Positions 8,711 through 17,000 of a stretch of DNA of 34,132 bases are shown one piece after another. The stretch spans positions 1 through 34,132 of the IMG/VR virus record IMGVR_UViG_3300012954_000032. One strand, 5' to 3'. The translations under genes and the position numbers were made by a program. Source of the stretch: a virus. The number at the start of each line of letters is the position of its first letter. The stretch's first letter is position 1. The notes beneath the pieces were generated by a model that saw only the letters and a program-made list of their open reading frames with translations, was not told the origin of the DNA and did not search any database.

Positions 8711-11700
8711 TTATTTCTTAGTAACGTTTGACACAATAGTGATGACTACATTATGACCAGCGGTAACTCCACTACCGATTGCAAAATTAACTCTTGCATA
8801 TCCACTAGCAGTTCTTTCAAAAGTTGGAGTAACCAGTTCAATATCTGTTCTAATATTTCCATACTGTGTGTGGAAAATATCAGTACCATCATCAATTACA
8901 CCAAACTCAAAGAATTCTTTCTCGTTGTTAGTTGTATTTTCTGCAACAACCATGACCTTTGCACCATTTTGAGTAGCAATCTCAAAGATGTTAGATCCTG
9001 CATTATTGACTGTTCCTGCTGTTAGTGTCAGTTTCTCAGAGAGAATCTTAACATCAGCAAGTTCAAATTCTTTTAGATCACTATCAAATACCTTGACGCC
9101 ATTATAAACTCCTGTGCCAAAACCAATATTTAAGAAAACATCACCTTGGTTATCTAATCTTAAGACAGGATCTACACTCAGACCAGCAGAAAGACCGATA
9201 TCGAAATACTGCTTACTTGTATGTAGGAAAGTAGTATCAGCAGCAGTGTTATCTAGAGTAGTTTCTGCAGAATTGAATGTCATCAAGTTTGCAGTGATTT
9301 CAAACTCACTAGAAGTTTGAGATCTAATTGTATCTACAGAATAGAAGTCGAGTGCAGTCGTAGTGAGTTGTACTGTATTGCTTCCATCATTGTAGAAGTA
9401 TAAAATATTTTCATTAGCGCCAGGGGTGGTCTCTGGAATGATGTAAGTGTTTTGATCAACGTCTTTAACACCACCAAGAGAACCCCAGTTGGTTCCATCA
9501 TAACCTTCATATGTTAAAGTAGTTGTGTTATATCTAATCGAACCTTGCTCAGCAGTTCCTCTTTCTCCAGTTGTACCAGAAGGAACTACCAAACTTGTGT
9601 TAATATCACACTTAACTTTCTTACCAGCATTTGGTCTTAAGTTAATATCGTTGATAAGTGTTGTAATTTCATTGCCAAGGAATCTCAGATCGCCACCAAT
9701 AGTAAGTGGTGTTCCGCCAAGAGGACCAATTTGAACGTCTTCAATTTCTTCAAATGTTAATAGTCCTACTGCGGAGACATTGAACTGCAGTGTAGCAGAA
9801 CCATTTACAAATGGATTGCCAGATGTATCTGTTGGTTCGCTACCAGAAGTTGCTGTTGTACCACTAACAGTTACTTCAAAGATGTTGTTTCTATACTTAA
9901 CATAAGATCCTACAGTAACTGGTGTGTTTGCTGCCCACTCGGTGTATGCAGGTGCCGCTACATTAATTGAGCGGAGTTTCTTCATGTTAACAAACTCTAA
10001 GTGGTTTGGCGTAACTCTGATGGTATTGTTACCATCATTGTAGAACCACAGTCTGTTATCATTAGATCCAACACTTTCTTCTGCAGCGATGTAAGTATTA
10101 CCATCTAGGTCTCTTACGCCACCAAGAGATGCCCAAGATGTTGTTGATGCATTGTATCCTTCATACTGTCCACTATCAGTGTTAAATCTAATTGCACCAT
10201 TAGCAACTACTGCTGCAGATGGTCTAGCACCAGTATCACCTGCAGGAATAATCAAAGCAGATGTTCCATCAATCTTAGCAACTCTGGTTGCTGCAGGAGT
10301 CAATAGAATATCAAATCCTGGTAGAGCTCTAATATTGTTATCTTCAATCTCGATCTGATCATTACTATTAAACTTATCAAGTGTTTTAATAAATCCGTTA
10401 GTAGTTAGAGCACCCGTACTGCCAACAACAGATAGTACATTTGATTGTGGGTTGGTTCCAATAAAGAAATTGCCATTAGTTACATTATCTGGAGCAGTTT
10501 GTGTTAATGTTCCTGTTGAATTGATTGCATTGACACTAAGTGTTCCCCCACTAATAGTTGGAGCAGTTAAAGTTCCAGAAACACTTGCCGTTGTTGAGGT
10601 TAGTGTTGTTGTAGTAAGAACTTCTGTAGAAGCTGTACCTGTAGCAATATCAAGTTTAATTACATCCTCAGATTGAATTTGGTTGACAGTTAATTCAAAT
10701 CCACTACCAAATACTTTGGGGTTGGTAGAATTCATTGTAATTAATGCTGTTCCGCCAATTCCAGCAGACTCTTTAGAGTAATAATATAAATTTGGTGTGT
10801 TTGATGTAACTTTAAGTTCTAGAGAATCTGCTTCTCTTGTAACACCAGTTGTATATTCGGAACCAGCAAAGATTAATGTAATAGTTCCATCGTTAATTGG
10901 GAACTCATTTAAAGTTAGTTGAGTAGCACTATCTACAGATGCAACAGTAGTAACAGCGTTTAGTTGTCCAACACCTGATCCAGTTACATCCATTCCAACA
11001 GAAATTCCTGTTGTAGAAGCAACGGTCAGTTGTTTGTTAGTAGTGACTACTGTTGTTACAACGTTTTCTACCCTAGATGGACTCCAAGCACCACCTTCAA
11101 ATTCACTTAAAGCAAATGTCTCATCTACCAGAGATCCGTCTGATAAATCAAATCTATAAGTGCTTCCAACATAGAAAGTTAAATTTGGATTGAATACATC
11201 ATCAATCAAAAAGACTTCATCATCCGTAGATGTGACGGCAGTAAATGTTGATGTGCCAGTTGCTGATGTGTTGAACACATCATTAGCGGTAAATCCTGTA
11301 TTTACATCATCAATTTCGATTACAATACTGTCAGTATTTCCTCCAGACTCATTGATCTGCAAAATTCCATAATCATATAGATCAGTTACACTATCAACAT
11401 CAATACTGATATCATCTGCTGGAGTTGCACCACCAACTGCAGTTCCTGGAATTGTTAAAGTGTCAGTTGTCTCGTAGTCAAAACCACCAGATGCAACTGT
11501 AACTGTTGCAACACCCTGAGCATCGCGAGTAACATTAAATGTTGCTCCTGATCCAGTACCACCAGATCCAGAAACAGTAGTATAACTTTGATTTGCTTGT
11601 GCTAAAATTGTTGTCCCTGTTGGGATAAATGTTACAATAGCGCCATCTCTGAGATTTGCAGTTAAACTACTACCACTAATTGTTCCAGCAGCAACTCCAC

Positions 11701-13816
11701 TTAATGTTATCGTTTGAATTTTCTTATATTCTACGACTTTAATATCTGGTTGCACAAGGTTGGTTGGATCAACAGATAAGATATCACCTTCTGAATATCC
11801 GTTACCAGCAGCAGCCGTATTGTTAGCAGCAATCGCTGCGACAGAAACAGCGCCCAATTTATTAATAGTGTATGAAAATGCGGTTGTTCCTACACCAAAA
11901 GATGGGGTGATTGTTAAAGTTGCTTGTCCTGGTTCAGTAGCACCAATAGAAAGCGTAATAACATTGTTGATTGCATCAATAGATTGAATTGTCGTATTAG
12001 CTGCCAGGACAGCAGTACCAGCAGTAAGGGTAATTGGATCACCCGAAGACAAACCTGCAACCGATGTAAGTGTTACATTTAAAGCATCCAGAGAAATAAA
12101 TGTTAGACTTGCAGCACCAGCTGTTTGTGGTGCTTGGGATATGGTAACATTATTACCAGATATGCTTGCAATAGTAATTCCTTGACCAACATCACCTGTA
12201 CTACCAGCATCGGTAGTCACAGTCATTCCAACTTCTAATCTAGAACCATCAGGAACCGCAAAAGTTGCTGATGCTCCTAAAGTTACAGAAACTCCAGATA
12301 AAGTTCCTGGGATATAACAATTGATTCCTGTAGTTGGTCCTGGTAGTGCAAGAACATCGTTTACTGCATAGTTAGATCCATATGTTGAGATTTCAAAATC
12401 TGTAACTACTCCAGGAGTCTCTCCAATGGTATACGTAAATCCAGATCCACCACCGTTTCCTAGGTTAGAGTCAGTAATACTTAAAATATCACCACCCTGG
12501 TAATTTTGACCTTGATCAATTACAGTAACATTTGTTACTTCACCTGTGTAAACTGGTGTGCCAATAGTTCCAAGTAATCCAGAACCAGTTCCACCAAGAT
12601 CTACAGCAAGAATAGAAAATGTATCACCATTCTTATATCCATTACCAGCACTGTTAATTGTGAGATCAGTAACAATTCCATTAGCAACGGTTACATCAGC
12701 GGTAGCATTTCTACCAGCAACTCCAGCGGAACCAGCAATAATGTTAATTGTTCCACCCATTCCACTATGCTGACCACAAGCATATCCGAGACTATCTCCT
12801 GCGACCGCAGTTTCATGAACGATCAAGTCTACAAATGCTCCAGCATTTCCTTCGACGCCCTGCTGAACTTGAGTAAATTTTGTTGAATCTAATGCATTGA
12901 GTTCGCCGCCAGCACCATGGAAATACAATGGGTGACTATTGTTGCTTGCATCAGAAAGATCAAATCTGTATGTGTTACCAACTACCAGACTTAAAGTTGC
13001 ATTTTGGGTGCCATCAATTACGTAATCGTATGGAACTCCAGCACCATCACCAACAACTGTTAGTACCAAAGTTGATGTTGGCGTATTACGAACTACATTT
13101 CCAGAATAAGTTCCATCAACATATCCAGAACCAGCGTTGGTAATTGTTACTGGTAAACTTGTATTACCAGTGATCGTAACATCTGCAGTTGCACCAGTAC
13201 CATTACCACCAGTGAATGGTACATTAGTATAAGATCCTGGTGCATATGCAGAACCTGCGGCAGAGATAGCACCAGTTAGAGCAGGAATCTCGAAATTACA
13301 AGTAGCATCCGTACCACTTCCACCTGTCAAAGCGATACCACTGTATTGACCAGAGTTATAGTTTGCACCTACATTGGTAATAGTACCAGCATAATCAACA
13401 ACAGTGATGTCGAGAAGTGCATTGTCACCTGTTCCTCCCAGAACAGCAACTTCTGTATATGTTCCTGAGTCATAGTTTTCACCAGAATTGGTGATTGCTA
13501 AACCATCATCGAATAATTTTTTCTGTTGTACAATAATATCTTTGTAGTATTTGACATCTGTAGTTGAGATATCAAACAGTTTCTTTTCTGCTGCCACAAA
13601 TCCAATAGTTGCAGCAGATGGTTTATAAATACCGAGTTGTGCATCTGTGGTAAAAGCCAGAGATGGTGCTGTTCTAGTACCATCCCCTAACCTCAGATTG
13701 CCAGTAGACAAGTCTGTGCCACCTGCCGTGACATTAAAGATTTGTGTACCGATTTCGTTAATCTTGACCCTTTGTTGTTCAAAGGTATCTGTTCTAGCGA
13801 CTTGTGTTGCTGGCAT
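8711..13816 (-). CDS. Multidomain tail-fibre-like virion protein with cupredoxin-like domains, 1701 aa
   Basis: The N-terminus (ARTDTFEQQRVKINEIG) and the following LAFTTDAQLGIYKPSAATIG segment are cyanophage fibre signatures; KIN followed by a short helix also recalls T4 gp9/gp10 starts, but only weakly. Then come four GGxGTGA/GxxY repeats (105-235); a cupredoxin-like domain with H295, C347, H350, M353 (268-360); more GxGY strands (385-490, 670-690); a second cupredoxin-like copy lacking the ligands and split by an insert (869-1027); two copies of a fibre module with EGY...W.SLGGV.D.D.NTYI (1186-1275, 1407-1490) flanking a carbohydrate-binding-like unit (1291-1346); and a C-terminal beta domain with EKEFFEFGVIDDGTD. 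The ATG lies inside the 71-aa gene, with a 23-base overlap. It is probably a peripheral fibre or baseplate adhesin; no enzyme motif was seen. Confidence 0.92.
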   Translation of the reverse strand: MPATQVARTDTFEQQRVKINEIGTQIFNVTAGGTDLSTGNLRLGDGTRTAPSLAFTTDAQLGIYKPSAATIGFVAAEKKLFDISTTDVKYYKDIIVQQKKLFDDGLAITNSGENYDSGTYTEVAVLGGTGDNALLDITVVDYAGTITNVGANYNSGQYSGIALTGGSGTDATCNFEIPALTGAISAAGSAYAPGSYTNVPFTGGNGTGATADVTITGNTSLPVTITNAGSGYVDGTYSGNVVRNTPTSTLVLTVVGDGAGVPYDYVIDGTQNATLSLVVGNTYRFDLSDASNNSHPLYFHGAGGELNALDSTKFTQVQQGVEGNAGAFVDLIVHETAVAGDSLGYACGQHSGMGGTINIIAGSAGVAGRNATADVTVANGIVTDLTINSAGNGYKNGDTFSILAVDLGGTGSGLLGTIGTPVYTGEVTNVTVIDQGQNYQGGDILSITDSNLGNGGGSGFTYTIGETPGVVTDFEISTYGSNYAVNDVLALPGPTTGINCYIPGTLSGVSVTLGASATFAVPDGSRLEVGMTVTTDAGSTGDVGQGITIASISGNNVTISQAPQTAGAASLTFISLDALNVTLTSVAGLSSGDPITLTAGTAVLAANTTIQSIDAINNVITLSIGATEPGQATLTITPSFGVGTTAFSYTINKLGAVSVAAIAANNTAAAGNGYSEGDILSVDPTNLVQPDIKVVEYKKIQTITLSGVAAGTISGSSLTANLRDGAIVTFIPTGTTILAQANQSYTTVSGSGGTGSGATFNVTRDAQGVATVTVASGGFDYETTDTLTIPGTAVGGATPADDISIDVDSVTDLYDYGILQINESGGNTDSIVIEIDDVNTGFTANDVFNTSATGTSTFTAVTSTDDEVFLIDDVFNPNLTFYVGSTYRFDLSDGSLVDETFALSEFEGGAWSPSRVENVVTTVVTTNKQLTVASTTGISVGMDVTGSGVGQLNAVTTVASVDSATQLTLNEFPINDGTITLIFAGSEYTTGVTREADSLELKVTSNTPNLYYYSKESAGIGGTALITMNSTNPKVFGSGFELTVNQIQSEDVIKLDIATGTASTEVLTTTTLTSTTASVSGTLTAPTISGGTLSVNAINSTGTLTQTAPDNVTNGNFFIGTNPQSNVLSVVGSTGALTTNGFIKTLDKFNSNDQIEIEDNNIRALPGFDILLTPAATRVAKIDGTSALIIPAGDTGARPSAAVVANGAIRFNTDSGQYEGYNASTTSWASLGGVRDLDGNTYIAAEESVGSNDNRLWFYNDGNNTIRVTPNHLEFVNMKKLRSINVAAPAYTEWAANTPVTVGSYVKYRNNIFEVTVSGTTATSGSEPTDTSGNPFVNGSATLQFNVSAVGLLTFEEIEDVQIGPLGGTPLTIGGDLRFLGNEITTLINDINLRPNAGKKVKCDINTSLVVPSGTTGERGTAEQGSIRYNTTTLTYEGYDGTNWGSLGGVKDVDQNTYIIPETTPGANENILYFYNDGSNTVQLTTTALDFYSVDTIRSQTSSEFEITANLMTFNSAETTLDNTAADTTFLHTSKQYFDIGLSAGLSVDPVLRLDNQGDVFLNIGFGTGVYNGVKVFDSDLKEFELADVKILSEKLTLTAGTVNNAGSNIFEIATQNGAKVMVVAENTTNNEKEFFEFGVIDDGTDIFHTQYGNIRTDIELVTPTFERTASGYARVNFAIGSGVTAGHNVVITIVSNVTKK
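9347..9598 (-). repeat. Fibre module copy 2 in the 1701-aa protein
   Basis: Residues about 1407-1490 (SLVVPSGTTGERG, then EGYDGTNWGSLGGVKDVD, then LYFYNDGSNTV) repeat the module at residues 1186-1275 of the same protein. The pattern V/IPxGxTGxR...IRxN...YEGY...W.SLGGV.D.D.NTYI...FYNDG.NT is shared by both copies, and is a recurrent unit in T4-like cyanophage fibres. Confidence 0.85.
9779..9946 (-). other. Carbohydrate-binding-like unit in the 1701-aa protein
   Basis: Residues about 1291-1346 read YTEWAANTPVTVGSYVKYRN followed by FEVTVSGTT and a Ser/Thr/Pro-rich stretch. W...T.VTVGSYV.Y...IFEV...G resembles CBM5/12-type chitin-binding modules (W-x-Y-xxGd-V-x-Y-xxxxYxa). The match is by pattern only; glycan binding is inference. 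Confidence 0.5.
9992..10261 (-). repeat. Fibre module copy 1 in the 1701-aa protein
   Basis: Residues 1186-1275 contain LIIPAGDTGARPS, then EGYNASTTSWASLGGVRDLD, then LWFYNDGNNTI. It pairs with residues 1407-1490 downstream. The two copies have diverged at many positions but keep the EGY, W, SLGGV, NTYI and FYNDG landmarks in the same order and near-equal spacing. Confidence 0.85.
10736..11212 (-). other. Degenerate cupredoxin-like domain with insertion
   Basis: Residues 869-1027 keep the frame of the upstream cupredoxin-like domain: FYVGSTYRFDLSDGS near the start and LYYYSKESAGIGGTALI at the end. The first-His position is not retained (VDETF replaces NSHPL), and the Cys, His and Met positions are Ser, Glu and Ile. 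An insert of about 75 residues (roughly 912-986) with a TTGISVGM...V pattern separates the halves. Metal binding is therefore not expected here. Confidence 0.65.
12737..13015 (-). other. Cupredoxin-like domain with intact His-Cys-His-Met residues
   Basis: Residues 268-360 read VIDGTQNATLSLVVGNTYRF, then DLSDASNNSHPLYFHG, and end with LGYACGQHSGMGGTINII. H295, C347, H350 and M353 fall in the order and context of type-1 copper ligands (His, then Cys-x2-His-x2-Met on the last strand loop). Similar YYC..H.GMGG domains are frequent in marine phage structural proteins. Copper binding has not been shown here and is inferred from residues alone. Confidence 0.65.
13112..13504 (-). repeat. Tandem GxxY/GGxGTGA repeats in the 1701-aa protein
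   Basis: Residues about 105-235 hold four successive units of roughly 30-40 residues: ITNSGENYDSGTYTEV, ITNVGANYNSGQYSGI, ISAAGSAYAPGSYTNV and ITNAGSGYVDGTYSGN, the first three followed by a GG.GT.A segment. At DNA level the copies have diverged, so this is a protein repeat, not a recent DNA duplication. Confidence 0.8.
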
Positions 13817-14009
13817 TTTTTACTAACTCTCGAAGTAGGGATTTGATTTCAGAGACTTCATCCTTCAACATATTTATGTCTTCTAACGCGGAATTCAAAT
13901 GCCTAACTTTACGTCTCGCTTCAATAGCCGAGGCGTCATTATTCAAGATGGCACCTGTGGTCTCGTCTCTAACGAGACCATCATGCCCTTCAACTCTGAT
14001 ATAACTCAT
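13794..14009 (-). CDS. Small coiled-coil protein, 71 aa
   Basis: MSYIRVEGHDGLVRDETTGA is followed by an acidic/basic helical segment (residues about 27-66) with a heptad-like pattern of L, I, M and V ending in SEIKSLLRELVKN, which predicts a coiled coil. The start is nine bases after the TAA of the 2707-aa gene and the stop overlaps the first 23 bases of the 1701-aa gene, a layout that suggests translational coupling among the three. No Shine-Dalgarno-like sequence is visible before the ATG. Proteins opening MSY.+VEGH.GL.RD..TGAI are common near structural genes of T4-like cyanophages; their function is not known to me. An oligomerisation or fibre-attachment role would be a guess. Confidence 0.85.
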   Translation of the reverse strand: MSYIRVEGHDGLVRDETTGAILNNDASAIEARRKVRHLNSALEDINMLKDEVSEIKSLLRELVKNASNTSR

Positions 14010-14018
14010 ACGCGGAAA

Positions 14019-17000
14019 TTAGAAAGATGCAACAGCACGGATGTCCTGAATCTTGGGAACAAATGCAGGATCATCAGTCTTCATAACAATTTTAACAGCA
14101 AACGAGGTAAACTCTTGTAAATTAGAAACACTATACTTGAGTTCTTGATATGCAGATTGCTTCTCAACAATACTAGAAATAGTGTTCTCACTTGTTGCCA
14201 ATTCCAGCGTATCTGGTTCGCCTGCTACATTAAAGTATTCCCACTCAATGTCATCGAAGTTTTCTTGACTTGATGCTTTTTTGAACTTATACAAGACCGC
14301 AATATTAGCAACATCTTTCACATTAGCAGTGAGTCTAACATCAATTGATGTTGCTGGATTTTCGATGAATACTTCTTTAGTTACATACTTAGCAGCGGCA
14401 GAACCATTCTTGGAAGTATCTTCCCCAACATACTCAGATCCATTTGTATATGTTACGCCCTTAACACGAAGTGTTAATTTATCATCATCAATTTGATCTG
14501 GATACTTGACATAATCTTCAATTCTAAAGATATCTGGTGCCTGATCTGCAGTTGTTCCATTTCTAGAATAGAATGTACTGGTAGAAATTGCTCCAGTAAA
14601 ATCATCACTAATTGGTTGCTTGTCAACTCTTAGTGTCAACTTATCATTTTCAGAATCCCAGAAAATAACTTTTCCAGAAATTGTGTTAACATAAGTATCT
14701 GCATCGTTTGGACCTGCTGGCGTGACGTTTCTAGCAATAACCGTAACTCCTTCTGAAATAGATGGACTATATTTTAGAGGATTGGAATTGACCGATGTAG
14801 AAGTCAATCCAGAGTTAGCACCACCAAATGTTAGCGTCTCGCCTTTTTGGAAGAACTGAGTTGTGGAGATACGAACAAAGAGAATATTGTTTGTTGCATC
14901 CACCTTAACAACTCTTCCTTTTGCCTTAGATGTTTGTCCCTCAATAGACTGATCATTGGTAATAGCGGTAGCGCCATTACCAGTAATTGTAAACTGATAA
15001 ACTGGGAAGAATTCGAGAATTTGATCTCTCTTACCAAATCTATCTTCTTGTCCTTTAGAATTTTGAATTCGATTAGAGACAGTTTTAACACTTGCGCTAG
15101 ACAAGTCAACTACAGGACTTAAGTAAGTTTTTGTGGAGCTCAACATCATCTTGTAGGTCAATGAAGAATCAATATTGTTTACTGTTTCATTGATATCAGA
15201 AGCAATAAGTTTCTGATTTGTAAAGTAATGTGGTTCATTTAAGAAAGTTTTTTCGTAACTAGTCTGTGAATAAGATGTATAATTTGTAGTATTAGAATCT
15301 ACAGAGATTACATTAGTCGTCTTTACAGAAGTTTCTAGTTTTGTTCCTGTATTGATTAGATATCTTACTTGTGGGAATAAAGTTTCAAACTTTCTATTGT
15401 ATGTTGCATAAACACTGGAACCACCACCAATAGCATTAGTAGATGCACTTGTAGCAGATTTGATTGTATAAGAATCAATACCAGAGTTGTCTACTTCAAA
15501 CAGAGTATTATTCAAACTACTTGCAGAAATACTAGCAATTTCTTGAGCAGTTCTGTAGAATACAAAAGACTTTCCTCTGTCTTCAAAACCATTATCTCTG
15601 TGAGAGACATTGACAATTTTATTATTGTTCTTAAAGAGCATGGATGTTGCATTTGAATTAGACTCTGCATTAGTTGCAAATGGATTAGTATCCAAAAGCG
15701 TATAACCTAGAGACTCATTCTTTAGAAGAAGTTCGCATGGTCTGTCAATTCTAAATTCTGCACGATACAGAGTAAACTTAAGATCTTCAAAAATATCTTC
15801 AGACCAGTTTTCTGTATTTTGAGATTTGTATACAGATCCCAACGATGGTTGTGATGTAATTACTGTACTGGAAGAGACATCGATTTCGCCTAATTTAGAA
15901 ACCCACATTTCATAATCTGTCGAATCTGTCTCAACAGCAAGAGCATATTCAGTATCATTTTGTAGGTATACTGGATGAGCAAATTTAAACTTAGTTGCGG
16001 TAGTAGATGGTGTAATGCCAGTAGAATCGGTTGCAATACCCATTCTAACAGCAGGTGTATCAATCTCTATTTCAGTCTCAATTACACACCCTCCAGCACC
16101 ATTTCCAATGCCCTTAACAACTACTGAGGGTGCTTCGGTATATCCAAAACCAGATAGTGCCAACGCTACATTATATGCTTTTCCGCCAGAAATTTGTACA
16201 CTTGCAGTTGCTACCGAACCACCAGGAAGTTGTGGACTTTCAATAGTAAGTAATGCACTATCGTAATTAATTCCAGACTCTGTGATTTTGATACCAGAAA
16301 CTCGTCCACTATCTTTCGCGATAGTTAGTTTTAGATTAGTTCCGTCTGTTGCATTAGCAAGAGTTACAGATGGAATATTGAGATCTTCATTTTGTGCAAA
16401 GGTGTTACCATTGTGGTTATCAAGAACCAGAGTATATACCATCTCATTGGATAACGTAAACACACCATCCGCAGAAGAAACTAAGTCAATTCCATTTTTA
16501 TCAATGACTTTCAGAATAGGACCAGATGCAGCAGAAGTTGCACCAGTAACAAATTCTCCTTTTGTTACTTTGACAGTTCCATTTGTGTAACACTTGAGAA
16601 GTGTATTTGGAAGTAGTGCTACTTCACTACCAGGAATAACATTCTTTCCTGGTCTGTCACTATCAACATCAGTCAGATAAACTCTTAGTGGAATGTTCTT
16701 ACTCTTTTTAGAGAAGAAAAGATCTAAACCAGTAACAAAGCAACCACCTTCAAAGTTTTCAACCTTGAATGTTTGTGCAAGTGGATTTGGTCTAACTGGA
16801 TTGTCAGTGTTATTATCTACAAACTGAACACCTTCATTCGCTTTGAAGAATGCTGGTTTTGTGGATACAATACTTGATGGATTTTCTGGAAGAACACCTG
16901 TAGCATAATACTTGACTTCTGCGTAAGTATCTACTTCCGCCTTTTCTTCATTTGTAGAACTGGATGTAAATCGGAAAGTTTGGATGCCAGTAGTTACCCT

